Shown here one piece after another: positions 1-8,318 of a stretch of 64,000 bases of DNA (the first letter of the stretch is position 1; every line of letters starts with the position of its first letter). Below the pieces are notes generated by a model. The model saw nothing but the letters and a program-made list of their open reading frames with translations, did not search any database and was not told the DNA's origin. Position numbers and translations under genes: made by a program. The DNA comes from JAWCNN01 sp038848005 (GTDB taxonomy: Archaea; Thermoproteota; Bathyarchaeia; Bathyarchaeales; Bathycorpusculaceae): positions 10,279 to 74,278 of the forward strand of contig JAWCNZ010000004.1 in the NCBI GenBank assembly GCA_038848005.1, written 5' to 3'.

Positions 1-191
1 TGATGCTTCAAATCCCCTTCAGCCCTAACCGTCAAATCGAAAAGCGCATGCTTAGCAATTGTGGTAATCATGTGGTCGAGAAATTTAATTCCGGTGTCCA
101 CGTTGGTTTTTCCTTCACCGTCCAAGTTTAAATAAACGGAGATTTTAACTTCCGCTGTTTCCCTCAACACTTTGGTTTCTCTCGGCTTCAT
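1..191 (-). CDS. hisB: Imidazoleglycerol-phosphate dehydratase, N-terminal part (cut by window edge)
   Basis: HisB dehydrates imidazoleglycerol phosphate to imidazole-acetol phosphate in histidine synthesis. Only the first 63 codons are inside the window. The peptide starts MKPRETKVLRETAEVKI and contains NVDTGIKFLDHM at residues 30-41, the conserved N-terminal motif of the family whose His is a metal ligand. The ATG at 191 is preceded by GGAGAG at good spacing. It lies 28 nt after hisC and is the last visible gene of the his operon. The C-terminal half cannot be judged here. Confidence 0.93.
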   Translation of the reverse strand, partial: MKPRETKVLRETAEVKISVYLNLDGEGKTNVDTGIKFLDHMITTIAKHALFDLTVRAEGDLKH

Positions 192-219
192 GCGCTCACT
201 CTCCGCAACATTTAGGCGT

Positions 220-1308
220 TTACTCTTTTAAAACCTCCCTTAAATTATCAATGAAAATCCTATTCATTTCACGGGTTCCAACCGTAACACGGATACAATT
301 TTCAAGAAGCGGAAACATTCCACGGTCTTTAACAAAAATTTTTCTATCCAAAAGTTTCCGTGCAACCGCAGACGACGCCAAGCCTTTTTTGGCTATTCTG
401 AACAAGATAAAGTTTGCGTCGGACGGGTAGGGCGTTACACCTTCAATCGCCTTTAACTCTTTAAACAGCCATTCACGTTCTTTGACTATATAATCTATTT
501 TTTCTTTGAAGTACTTCCAGTTTTGCAGTGCCGACGCAACTATTTTCTGGGTTAAAGTGTTTAGGTGGAAGGGATGCACCACACGTCTAAGATATTTTAT
601 GATTGGAGGGTTGGAAACGGCGAATCCAGCACGGATTCCGGCTAGACCAAAAGCTTTAGAAAAAGTTCTCAAAACAATTACGTTATCAAAGTTTTTAGTC
701 CACTCTGAAACGGAGTATTTAGCGAATTCCACATAGGCTTCGTCCACAACGATTAAACCGTCAAACCCCTCCAACAAAGCCTTAACATATTCCTTCCTAA
801 ACTGGTTGCCAGTTGGATTGTTTGGAGAGCAAAGAAAAAGTAGAGATGCCTTTCCATTCCACTCCAAAATTTTTTCCACATTCAACTCAAAGTTAGGCTC
901 AAGAAAGATTTTAATGGTGTTTCCGCCATACAACTTCACGGCAAATTCGTAAATTGGAAATGTCGGCTCAACAATTAAGACGTTAGATTCTTTCCGCACA
1001 AACGTTTTGGCTATCGAATCCAGAAGTTCATCCGAACCGTTTCCAACAGCAACCATATCTTCGCTGAAACCGTAAAATTTCGAAATTGCCCGAACAGCCA
1101 ACATACCGTGAGGCGGCGGATAAAGCCTAACATCAACATCCTCAAAAGCCGAAACCAACAACTCCCTCAAAAAATTTTCTTCAATGCCCAAATTTTCGTT
1201 AAGGTCAAGTTTAACCGCTTTTCTCTCCATCATTCTGTACAATAAATCTTCAGTTTTATACACTGGAACTTTTAAAACCTCTTCACGCAAAATTTCCTCT
1301 TTTTTCAT
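220..1308 (-). CDS. hisC: Histidinol-phosphate aminotransferase
   Basis: PLP enzyme that transaminates imidazole-acetol phosphate to histidinol phosphate. Fold-type I aminotransferase motifs are visible in order: LDLNEN near the start, a Y-P-P-P-H-G segment near residue 70, SPNNPTGN near 165, the PLP-contact DEAYVEF near 195, and the Schiff-base lysine in TFSKAFGLAGIRAG near 220. Length (362 aa) is normal. I chose ATG 1308 over the in-frame ATG at 1326 because GAGGG sits just before 1308. It overlaps the end of hisD by 26 nt, so the two are translated from one message. Confidence 0.95.
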   Translation of the reverse strand: MKKEEILREEVLKVPVYKTEDLLYRMMERKAVKLDLNENLGIEENFLRELLVSAFEDVDVRLYPPPHGMLAVRAISKFYGFSEDMVAVGNGSDELLDSIAKTFVRKESNVLIVEPTFPIYEFAVKLYGGNTIKIFLEPNFELNVEKILEWNGKASLLFLCSPNNPTGNQFRKEYVKALLEGFDGLIVVDEAYVEFAKYSVSEWTKNFDNVIVLRTFSKAFGLAGIRAGFAVSNPPIIKYLRRVVHPFHLNTLTQKIVASALQNWKYFKEKIDYIVKEREWLFKELKAIEGVTPYPSDANFILFRIAKKGLASSAVARKLLDRKIFVKDRGMFPLLENCIRVTVGTREMNRIFIDNLREVLKE

Positions 1309-2596
1309 TTGGCTGTTCCCTCGCAAAAACGGATTTTACATGCCCAACCAAACCTTCAAGCCTCGCAAGCGTTGCAGTCACATCTCTAAGATTCCTATAG
1401 CCTCTCGCGTCACATTCAACAAAATTTATTGTTTTCACAAAATCACGCACGCTTAATCCCGAAAATGCTTTTGCGTATCCGCCTGTTGGAAGCACATGGT
1501 TTGTTCCAGCGGAATAATCACCAAACGCAACAGCCGAGTAACGCCCAAGAAAAACAGCTCCAGCATTCCTTATTTGGGCGAGCATTTCTCGGGGATTTTC
1601 AGTTAGGACTTCCAAGTGTTCGGGAGCAATCATGTTAGCATAACGCACAGCCTCCGCCAAATCCTTAACAATCACTATAAAACAGTTTGTTTCGATTGAT
1701 TGTCGCGCTGGATTTTCCCTCGGAAATTCCCTCAACAATTTTTCCACTTCTTCTTGAGCGGCATACGCCAAACTTTCCGAGGTGGTCAACAGAAGCGTTA
1801 AGGCTTTTGCGTCGTGTTCTGCTTGGGCAACTAAGTCATAAGCGATTATGGACGACTCGGCACTTTTATCCGCAATTATCAGAAGCTCAGTTGGTCCAGC
1901 GGGCAAGTCTATGGCGACATCCCAACAGACCAAAAGTTTCGCCAAAGTAACGTAAATGTTTCCTGGACCCACAATTTTCTCAACTTTCGGTATGGTTTCT
2001 GTTCCATAAGCTAAAGCGGCTATGGCTTGCGCTCCTCCAACTCTGTAAATTTCGTTTGCTCCTCCAATGTCGGCGGCTACAAGCACTGATGGGTGAACTG
2101 TGCCGTCCACCATCGGCGGAGAACAAAGCGCTATCCTTTCAACTCCAACAACTCTAGCTGGAACCGTGCACATCAAAACCGACGAAGGATAAACGGCTTT
2201 TCCACCGGGTGCATAAACTCCAACGGAAAACAATGGTTTAACAATTTGCCCAACTGCCACGCCGTTTGATGTTGTAGTTGTCCATTCTTTTTCGCCGATT
2301 TGTTTTTCATGGAAGGCTTTGATGTTTTCAGCAGCCTTTTTTAAAGCTTCGATTTCGTTTTTCTCCAGTTTTCGGTATGCCCCTTCTATTTCTCCTTTTG
2401 AAACTTTCAGTTTTTCCCTTTCAAATTTTGGACAATCAAACATTCGCGTGTAGCGTATAAGCGCCGAGTCGCCTTCGGCTTTTACGTCTGCAACTATCTT
2501 TTTAACTTTGTCCAGAACCGTCATGTTAATTTCCGCCCGGTTCATTATTTTTGGAAGCAACGTTTCCTCGAATTCCCAAGCCTCTAAAATTTTCAT
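1283..2596 (-). CDS. hisD: Histidinol dehydrogenase
   Basis: NAD- and zinc-dependent enzyme that oxidises histidinol to histidine in two steps. Family motifs are present: APGGKAVYPSSVLM, VGGAQAIAALAYGTETIP, KIVGPGNIYV, DLPAGPTELLI, QAEHDAKA (zinc and catalytic region) and TNHVLPTGG near the C-terminus. The open frame runs further upstream, but the start is set at ATG 2596 because it forms an ATGA overlap with the hisG stop and the resulting 437 residues match the family. Upstream codons would only add a basic tail inside hisG. Confidence 0.95.
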   Translation of the reverse strand: MKILEAWEFEETLLPKIMNRAEINMTVLDKVKKIVADVKAEGDSALIRYTRMFDCPKFEREKLKVSKGEIEGAYRKLEKNEIEALKKAAENIKAFHEKQIGEKEWTTTTSNGVAVGQIVKPLFSVGVYAPGGKAVYPSSVLMCTVPARVVGVERIALCSPPMVDGTVHPSVLVAADIGGANEIYRVGGAQAIAALAYGTETIPKVEKIVGPGNIYVTLAKLLVCWDVAIDLPAGPTELLIIADKSAESSIIAYDLVAQAEHDAKALTLLLTTSESLAYAAQEEVEKLLREFPRENPARQSIETNCFIVIVKDLAEAVRYANMIAPEHLEVLTENPREMLAQIRNAGAVFLGRYSAVAFGDYSAGTNHVLPTGGYAKAFSGLSVRDFVKTINFVECDARGYRNLRDVTATLARLEGLVGHVKSVFAREQPNEKRGNFA

Positions 2597-3234
2597 TTGC
2601 TTTGTATAGCCTCCTTGATTTTCTCGACGATTTGGTTTATTTCTTCCTCGAAACTGCGATAGGATATTCTGTTGCAAATAAGCCTACAAGAAGATTCGAG
2701 GATAGTGTCAATTATTGCTAGGCGGTTTTCCCTCAACGTTTTGCCAGTTTCGGTTATATCCACTATTAAATCCGCCAGTCCAAGCCTCGGCGCAAGCTCC
2801 ACAGTTCCGCTGACCGTTAAAATTTCAACTTGTTTTCCCAAACCTTCAAAGTATTTTCGCGTTAAATTTGGGAATTCGGTTGCAACCCTTGGGATTTTAG
2901 GCGAGTTTTTAATGGAGTTTATATCTAACCCCTCTGGACCAGCCACAACCAAACGGCAACTTCCAAACCCTAAATCAAGCAGGTCGTAAACTTCCACTTC
3001 TCTTTCGAGGATTATGTCGTAACCAGTCATTCCCAAATCCGCTGCGCCGTAATGCACATAAACTGGAATGTCAAAAGCCCTTGCAAAGATAAACTCAAAA
3101 TTTTTGTTTAGGCTTTCCACGATGTATGATCGCGTGTCCTCTGGAAGGCTTATTCCGGCTTTTTTGATTATGTTAAGCGATGGAGCTTGAAGTCGCCCCT
3201 TACTTGGCAATGCTATGCGTATTCGCCTATTCAT
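2593..3234 (-). CDS. hisG: ATP phosphoribosyltransferase, short-form catalytic subunit
   Basis: Catalyses the first committed step of histidine synthesis, condensing ATP and PRPP. At 213 aa it is the short form, lacking the C-terminal ACT-like regulatory domain of long HisG. It starts MNRRIRIALPSKGRL and shows the PRPP-binding stretch DLIVDITETGKTLRENRL near residues 155-172. Short HisG needs the HisS-like partner HisZ, and a hisZ-like gene is immediately upstream with an 8-nt overlap. The pairing explains how feedback control can exist without the ACT-like domain. Confidence 0.93.
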   Translation of the reverse strand: MNRRIRIALPSKGRLQAPSLNIIKKAGISLPEDTRSYIVESLNKNFEFIFARAFDIPVYVHYGAADLGMTGYDIILEREVEVYDLLDLGFGSCRLVVAGPEGLDINSIKNSPKIPRVATEFPNLTRKYFEGLGKQVEILTVSGTVELAPRLGLADLIVDITETGKTLRENRLAIIDTILESSCRLICNRISYRSFEEEINQIVEKIKEAIQSK

Positions 3235-4495
3235 CTACCGCGCCTTCTAAAGAGTTTAGGAAATCCTCAATTCCTAATTTTTTGGCTGTGTTTGACTTTA
3301 AATCGTAAACTTTCGCTTTTTCTTTGATGGATGAACCGACGAAAACTACGTAATCAATTTCACATTGCCTTGCATGTTCAACTGTTTCGCCAAATTTTTT
3401 TCTATCAAAGTTTAAGAGGCAAATTATTCCTTTATCACGGAAAATTTTTGAAGCCTCTATTCCAACACGTTTAGATTTTGGTTTAACTAGGATTTTAGGC
3501 GTTTTCTTTTTCAATAAAGCCTTTCCTCGGCTTTGCAGCGCAGAAAGGCACTTTTCAATTTCAACTGCAAACCCGATTGCCGGCGTTTTTGAGCCGTTAA
3601 ACTTTTCTATTAAATTGTTGTAGCGTCCTCCACCGCCTATTGGAACTCCAAATTCTGGAATTGAAACTTCAAAAACAACTCCAGTGTAATACTCAATTTT
3701 TCTAATTAGGTAAAAGTCGAAGAAAACGTTTTTTTCGATGCCGTAATCCTGCAAAACGCTGTTTATCTCTAAAAGTTCGCTTAAAAACTTTTTAGTTCCA
3801 GCCGAGTTTACGTTGACGGACCGTAAATCTTCCAGCCTTTTACATTTTAAAAGTTGCGTTAACAAACGGCTGATTTCAGGCGGAGTTTTCGATTCTGCGA
3901 ACTTGGCTATTTTCTCCGTGTTCCTCGAGTTTAAAATTTCCTTGAAAACGGTTCTCTCTGATTCTTCAAGGTGCATTAAATTTAAAAGTGCTCTTAGTAA
4001 ACCAGCATGTCCAAGGTCAACTCTAACGTTTTCTAAGCCAAGCGCTTTTATGGCAGAGATTAACAGCGCTAGTATTTCGCCTTCCGCATCTGGCTTGTCA
4101 AGCCCTATTAGTTCAACTCCAGCTTGGTGAAACTCTCTTAAACTTTCGAGGCGTGGTTGGCTATATCTGAAAACGTTGCAAATGTAAAATAGCCTTAATG
4201 GTTTTGGTTTGGATTCCATTCTCGACGCTACAATTCGTGCGACTGGTGTTGTCATTTCGGCACGTAAAGCCAAAATTTTGCCGTTTCTGTCTTGGAATTT
4301 GAACATGCTGTCAATGAGTTCGGAGCCGACGCCCGTTGATAAAGCCTCAATAAATTCTATTGTGGGAGAACGGATTTCCTCGTAACCCCAAAGTTTGAAA
4401 ACTTTTCTGAGTGTTTGTTCGATTTGGAGGTACTGTTCAACTTCTTCTGGTAAATAATCTCTCGTTCCTTCTGGTGTTTGTAGTTTGGTGAACAC
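3227..4495 (-). CDS. hisZ: ATP phosphoribosyltransferase regulatory subunit (HisS-like HisZ)
   Basis: Class II histidyl-tRNA-synthetase-like protein, 422 aa, first gene of the his operon. It has the catalytic-core signatures TPEGTRDYLP, ALRAEMTTPVARIVASR, the motif-2-like FRYSQPRLESLREFHQAG and GGGGRYNNL. The synthetase signature normally reading RGLDYYTG is RKIEYYTG here. Position directly before short-form hisG argues for HisZ, the histidine-sensing partner, over a real synthetase. A C-terminal anticodon-domain-like segment is retained, so a genuine HisRS cannot be wholly excluded. Start is GTG at 4495 with a strong AAGGAGGAC ribosome site. It is divergent from the AbrB-ACT regulator. Confidence 0.8.
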   Translation of the reverse strand: MFTKLQTPEGTRDYLPEEVEQYLQIEQTLRKVFKLWGYEEIRSPTIEFIEALSTGVGSELIDSMFKFQDRNGKILALRAEMTTPVARIVASRMESKPKPLRLFYICNVFRYSQPRLESLREFHQAGVELIGLDKPDAEGEILALLISAIKALGLENVRVDLGHAGLLRALLNLMHLEESERTVFKEILNSRNTEKIAKFAESKTPPEISRLLTQLLKCKRLEDLRSVNVNSAGTKKFLSELLEINSVLQDYGIEKNVFFDFYLIRKIEYYTGVVFEVSIPEFGVPIGGGGRYNNLIEKFNGSKTPAIGFAVEIEKCLSALQSRGKALLKKKTPKILVKPKSKRVGIEASKIFRDKGIICLLNFDRKKFGETVEHARQCEIDYVVFVGSSIKEKAKVYDLKSNTAKKLGIEDFLNSLEGAVDE

Positions 4496-4589
4496 TAGTC
4501 CTCCTTGGCGTTTTCTTCACGCTCCGTGGGTAAATTGTGGGCAAAGCCATATTAATCCCACCAAACTTATAAACGTTGCGGGAAAACTC
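4496..4589. promoter_or_regulatory. Divergent promoter region, his operon / AbrB-ACT gene
   Basis: Ninety-four bases separate the GTG of hisZ from the ATG of the AbrB-ACT gene. Plus strand: ACCAAACTTATAAAC (about 4560-4574) is a good BRE plus TATA box whose expected start site falls at or near the ATG at 4590, suggesting a leaderless or nearly leaderless message. Minus strand: ATTAATATGG upstream of the AAGGAGG site is a weaker TATA candidate for the his operon. Assignments are by pattern only. Confidence 0.55.
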
Positions 4590-5006
4590 ATGCGCATTTC
4601 CGAAATAGTTCGCATAGACAACAGAGGAAGGCTTACTTTGCCATCTTCAATACGTGAGCTTATGGGCTTTTCAGAGGGAATGTACGTCATGTTAATAGCG
4701 GAAACAGAGGAAAAACATGTTAGAATAATTCCATTTGCGGATTCAAAAGCCAAACTCGTGGAAATTCATTTTGCTTTGGCTGACGTGCCCGGGGCATTAG
4801 CTCAAATAGCCTCGGTACTTGCAGAAAACAATGTTGATTTGTTGTCAACGGCTTCCAGAACGCTTAAGCGTGGGGAAACTGCAGAGTGGACGGTAATAGC
4901 TGACATATCAAAATGTAAATGCTCAATTGAAGAGTTGAAAAAGAACCTTTTGGACAAGAAAGCCGTGGAAAAAATGACTGTTAAAAGGTTTTTATCAACT
5001 AGCTGA
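4590..5006 (+). CDS. SpoVT/AbrB DNA-binding protein with ACT domain
   Basis: A 138-aa predicted regulator. Residues 1-45 form a swapped-hairpin AbrB domain (IVRIDNRGRLTLPSSIREL, then GMYVMLIAE). Residues about 52-125 are an ACT domain (VEIHFALADVPGALAQIASVLAENNVDLL), the usual small-molecule, often amino-acid, sensor. The open frame extends upstream of 4590, but the strong TATA at 4566-4573 lies inside that extension, so ATG 4590 is preferred. It is divergent from the histidine operon and may regulate it; that is inference from position. No operator was identified. Confidence 0.82.
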   Translation: MRISEIVRIDNRGRLTLPSSIRELMGFSEGMYVMLIAETEEKHVRIIPFADSKAKLVEIHFALADVPGALAQIASVLAENNVDLLSTASRTLKRGETAEWTVIADISKCKCSIEELKKNLLDKKAVEKMTVKRFLSTS

Positions 5007-5011
5007 TAAAT

Positions 5012-5569
5012 TTACACTATTACTTTGAAGAGGTCTGCCTTTGTTATTATTCCAGTTACTTTTCCCTTTTTTGTGACGAGCACGGCTGGGTAAACCTGCA
5101 ATAGGCTTGAGATTAGGGGTAAAGGCGCTTTTTCGTCTATTCGTGGAGGCGCCTCCTCCATTATTTCTTCCACCGCTTTTTGGGATATTTGCGAAAGGTC
5201 TTTGCCAGCTGCAACTTGGTTCAGCACGGTTTTTTCTGTGATGCATCCCACGACTTGTTCGCCGTTAAAAACTGGAAGTTGCGAGTAGCCGTGTTCCATC
5301 ATTAAGCGTATAGCCTCCTCAACGGCGTCACCCAGTTGAACGCCGACAACCCCTTTATGAAGGATTTTCTCGGCTGTGTAATTCACTTTTGTTTCAAGCC
5401 TTTCAAGAACATCAAAAATTACTTTCACTTTGCTGTAGGATGGGTCTATTTTTCCAGATTCTATTTTTGCCACAAAAGATTGGCTTATTCCAGCTAACTT
5501 TGCCAGTTGTTTTTGGGTTAAGCCCAGCATTTTTCTTTTCTTTACTATTTCATCAAGTGATGGCAGCAT
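5012..5569 (-). CDS. HTH (XRE-type) transcriptional regulator with paired CBS domains
   Basis: 185 aa. Residues 1-60 are a lambda-repressor-like helix-turn-helix (RKMLGLTQKQLAKLAGISQS, then FVAKIESGKIDPS). Residues about 68-185 hold two CBS repeats (AIRLMMEHGYSQLPVFNGEQVVG and PAVLVTKKGKVTGIITKADL), which usually bind adenine nucleotides. This architecture is common in archaea and suggests a regulator that senses energy charge. It converges on the AbrB-ACT gene with a 5-nt gap and is divergent from lysW, so lysW is a candidate target. No functional assignment beyond this is supported. Confidence 0.85.
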   Translation of the reverse strand: MLPSLDEIVKKRKMLGLTQKQLAKLAGISQSFVAKIESGKIDPSYSKVKVIFDVLERLETKVNYTAEKILHKGVVGVQLGDAVEEAIRLMMEHGYSQLPVFNGEQVVGCITEKTVLNQVAAGKDLSQISQKAVEEIMEEAPPRIDEKAPLPLISSLLQVYPAVLVTKKGKVTGIITKADLFKVIV

Positions 5570-5808
5570 GTTCCTATTGTTTGTTAAATTATCATATATT
5601 CTTTTTGGAATAATTTTCTTTGGTGACTGCGTTTATTTGGAATTGCTTTCAAACTTTTCACTGCACAACGATTTTGCCTTGTAGTTGGGCATGTTAACGG
5701 GGGTATTGACCATTTTTGGTCTTTTCTGTGAAAAACATTGGATTATTGACCAAAATATTTATAAGAATTTCTGGAATTAACTGCCATTCAACGTGGTGAT
5801 GAAACAAA
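5570..5808. promoter_or_regulatory. Divergent control region of HTH-CBS gene and lysW, with GACCA dyad
   Basis: Holds promoters for both flanking genes. For lysW, GACCAAAATATTTATAAG (5748-5765) reads as BRE plus TATA, and a GGTGAT ribosome site precedes the ATG. For the HTH-CBS gene a minus-strand AATATATGATAA lies about 30 bases upstream of its start. A perfect inverted repeat GACCA-TTTT-TGGTC occupies 5708-5721. ATTGACCA recurs at 5745-5752, 40 bp downstream and touching the TATA element. This looks like an operator for a dimeric regulator; which one is unknown. Confidence 0.55.
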
Positions 5809-5985
5809 ATGCAATGTGCTGCTTGCCCAGAATGCGGTGCAAAAATCGATGTGCCAGACGACATCGCAATAGGTGATGTGCTTTCGTGCCCAGACTGCGG
5901 ATTAGAACTCGAAGTTAAAAACGTAAACAGCGACTGCGTAGAAGTGGATGAACTACAAATCGAAGGGGAAGACTGGGGCGAATAA
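5809..5985 (+). CDS. lysW: LysW amino-group carrier protein
   Basis: A 58-residue acidic zinc-ribbon protein that carries the growing amino acid through its C-terminal glutamate in LysW-dependent lysine or arginine synthesis. Two CxxC pairs are visible (CPEC at residues 6-9, CPDC at 27-30), followed by an acidic tail ending EGEDWGE. The terminal EDWGE is the signature to which substrate is attached. Start is ATG 5809 with GGTGAT nine bases upstream. It heads the cluster with lysX-Y-Z-J-K. Confidence 0.96.
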   Translation: MQCAACPECGAKIDVPDDIAIGDVLSCPDCGLELEVKNVNSDCVEVDELQIEGEDWGE

Positions 5986-6063
5986 CCATTTGCCCACTTC
6001 CTTTTTATGTTTGTTTTTGGCTAAACAACCCTTTAAACTATAAAATGGCGGATACAAACAAAA

Positions 6064-7236
6064 ATGGGTATAGCAATTTTATATGAAAGCGCTGGAACAG
6101 ACGAAATGGGCATTCAATTAACAGCCCAAATGCTTGGAATAGAATTAACGCATATACCCTTCCGCAAAGTTTCTTTCCTCATCGGAAACAGCGGCTACCA
6201 CATTAGAAGCAAAGGAAAAGACTACTCTAAAACGCTTAATGGAGTTTCTGTGATATTAAACAGGGCGCAAAGCAAAAACAGACGACTTTTCGCCGCAAGC
6301 ATATTTGAGGCGTTGGGCAAACATGTCATTAATCCCCAACAGGTTGAGTATGTATGCGCCAGCAAACTGCGAACGCTTCTCTGCTTTTGGAAGGAGAAGG
6401 TTGGGATTCCAGAAACCGTTTATGTGCCATGCGACCCGAAAGAAACCACAGAAAACGGACATGAAATTTCCAATGAAGATGAAATCGCCGACTTAATCCA
6501 GCGGGAGTTAGGCAACAAACCCGTAATCGTCAAACCAGACGCTGGTTCGCATGGAAAAATGGTTCAATTAGCCACAAAAAGACGAGAGCTAATAGACATT
6601 TTAAGTCAAATTCAACCTTCAATAATAAATCCCATCGGCGTGTTTGCACAAGAAATGGTTCACAAATGGTTTTTTGATTTACGGATAATTGTTGCCAAAG
6701 AAAAGGGGAAAAACGCCGAGTGCCACTCAACAGCCATGGCTAGAGCGGGGCTCAAAGATTTTAGAACAAACACTTATTTGGGTAATATGGTGTTTGGAGT
6801 GAAATTGCCCCAAAAAATAAGAGAGGAATCATTGAAAAGCGCTGAAGCTGTGGGAAAAAACTGTGACGCATGGGTTTTGGCTCTTGACGCAATGATAAAC
6901 TTTGGAAGAGAGGTAGTAACCAGCGAGCAGTTAATTTCGGAGTTCAGAAAGTTAACCCCGCTTTTTAATGAAGTGCAGAAGGTTAGAAGCGAAAAAATTA
7001 GCCAGAAAACCTTCGCCGAGTGGAACAAAAAATACGAGGAAGCCTTCCAAAAGTATAAGGAGGCTGAGGCATACGAAAACATTAAAGAAGTAATTCAAGA
7101 AAGCATAAACAACATGGAAAACCACGTAGTGTTTCACGAGGCAAATGCTTGCCCAGACTTTTGGGAATACACAAGATTAGCCGCCGGAATTAACTTGGCG
7201 GAGGAGCTCTTACTTTGTGCACAAAGCGTTATCTAA
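6064..7236 (+). CDS. lysX: LysW ligase, ATP-grasp (LysX/ArgX family) with an unusual insertion
   Basis: ATP-grasp enzyme that links glutamate or alpha-aminoadipate to the LysW C-terminus. ATP-binding segments are seen at KPVIVKPDAGSHGKMVQL (about 168-185) and VFAQEMVHKWFFDLRIIV (about 213-230). The metal and substrate motif HEANACPDF lies near 360. At 390 aa it is roughly 100 longer than usual LysX (about 280). A Lys/Glu-rich helical stretch at about 285-350 splits the metal-binding region between ALDAM and HEANA. A TATA-like CTATAAAA at 6037-6044 suggests its own near-leaderless start at ATG 6064. Substrate is inferred to be glutamate because lysine has a separate DAP route. Confidence 0.88.
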   Translation: MGIAILYESAGTDEMGIQLTAQMLGIELTHIPFRKVSFLIGNSGYHIRSKGKDYSKTLNGVSVILNRAQSKNRRLFAASIFEALGKHVINPQQVEYVCASKLRTLLCFWKEKVGIPETVYVPCDPKETTENGHEISNEDEIADLIQRELGNKPVIVKPDAGSHGKMVQLATKRRELIDILSQIQPSIINPIGVFAQEMVHKWFFDLRIIVAKEKGKNAECHSTAMARAGLKDFRTNTYLGNMVFGVKLPQKIREESLKSAEAVGKNCDAWVLALDAMINFGREVVTSEQLISEFRKLTPLFNEVQKVRSEKISQKTFAEWNKKYEEAFQKYKEAEAYENIKEVIQESINNMENHVVFHEANACPDFWEYTRLAAGINLAEELLLCAQSVI

Positions 7237-7247
7237 GGAGGTTAGGC

Positions 7248-8315
7248 ATGTCTGAGAATAAGGTGCGTGTTGGAATTGTCGGCGGTTCGGGATACGTCGG
7301 CGGAGAACTTCTGCGACTGTTACTCTTGCATCCAAAAGTGGAAATAACAACCGTTACTTCCAGAAGATACGCAGGCGAATTCGTGTTTGCAGTACACCCA
7401 AACCTTAGAGGATTAACACAGCTTAAATTTGCCCCTTACAGCCTAGAAGACACAAAGAAAAATTGTAATTTGGTTTTTACAGCATTGCCACACGGAGACT
7501 CTGTTAGGCTGATTCCAAGTTTACTGGAAGCTGGCTTAAAAGTAATTGACATGGGCGCCGATTTCCGCCTAAAAAACCCAGAAGATTACGTTAAATGGTA
7601 TGGATGGAATCATTCCGCACCAGAACTACTAAAAGAGGCGGTTTATGGACTTCCAGAGTTCCACAAAAACGAAATAAAAAATGCACGTTTAGTGGCGTGT
7701 CCAGGATGCATGGCAACAGCATCAATTTTGGCGCTTGCCCCCCTTGTTAAGGGAGATTTTGTGGAAAACGATAGAATAGTTGTTGACGTTAAGATAGGCT
7801 CTTCAGGCGCTGGCAGCAGCCCCACGCTAGCAAGTCACCATCCAGAAAGAACTGGTGGGACAAGACCTTACAAGCCTGTTGGTCATAGGCATCTTTCCGA
7901 AATTGAGCAGGAACTGAACAGGTTAACGGATAAGCCAGTTAAAGTGGCGTTTACACCTCATGCCGTAAACATGGTGCGAGGAATACTCGCAACAGTTCAC
8001 GCTTTTCTAACCAAAGATGTGGCAACTAAGGATTTGTGGACAATTTACCGCTCCGCATATGAAAATGAGCCTTTCATACGCTTTGTCAGATACAAAAAGG
8101 GGCTTTACCAGTTCCCAGACCCGAAAATCGTGGTCGGCACAAACTTCTGCGACATAGGCTTTGAATTAGACCCGCACGCTAATAGGCTGGTGGTTTTCTC
8201 TGCAATAGACAATTTAATGAAAGGCGCCGCTGGACAAGCCGTCCAATGTCTAAACATCATGTTGGGAATAAACGAAAAAACAGGTTTGGAACATTCAGGT
8301 TTTCATCCGGTGTAA
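7248..8315 (+). CDS. lysY: LysW-acyl-phosphate reductase (LysY/ArgC family)
   Basis: NADPH-dependent reductase that converts the LysW-linked acyl phosphate to the semialdehyde. The N-terminal Rossmann motif VGIVGGSGYVGGELLRLL (residues about 8-25) and catalytic-cysteine segment VACPGCMATASILAL (about 150-164) are characteristic of the N-acetyl-gamma-glutamyl-phosphate reductase family. The start is ATG 7248 with a near-perfect AAGGAGGTT ribosome site; an in-frame upstream start would lie inside lysX. Length (355 aa) is normal. The stop is 3 nt before lysZ. Confidence 0.95.
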   Translation: MSENKVRVGIVGGSGYVGGELLRLLLLHPKVEITTVTSRRYAGEFVFAVHPNLRGLTQLKFAPYSLEDTKKNCNLVFTALPHGDSVRLIPSLLEAGLKVIDMGADFRLKNPEDYVKWYGWNHSAPELLKEAVYGLPEFHKNEIKNARLVACPGCMATASILALAPLVKGDFVENDRIVVDVKIGSSGAGSSPTLASHHPERTGGTRPYKPVGHRHLSEIEQELNRLTDKPVKVAFTPHAVNMVRGILATVHAFLTKDVATKDLWTIYRSAYENEPFIRFVRYKKGLYQFPDPKIVVGTNFCDIGFELDPHANRLVVFSAIDNLMKGAAGQAVQCLNIMLGINEKTGLEHSGFHPV

Positions 8316-8318
8316 ACC

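Noticed and set aside
6045..6086. A 13-codon frame overlapping the lysX start in the register one base earlier
   Set aside because: lysX has its own ATG at the expected position, and the small frame overlaps the TATA-derived start region; it lacks the shared leader motif.
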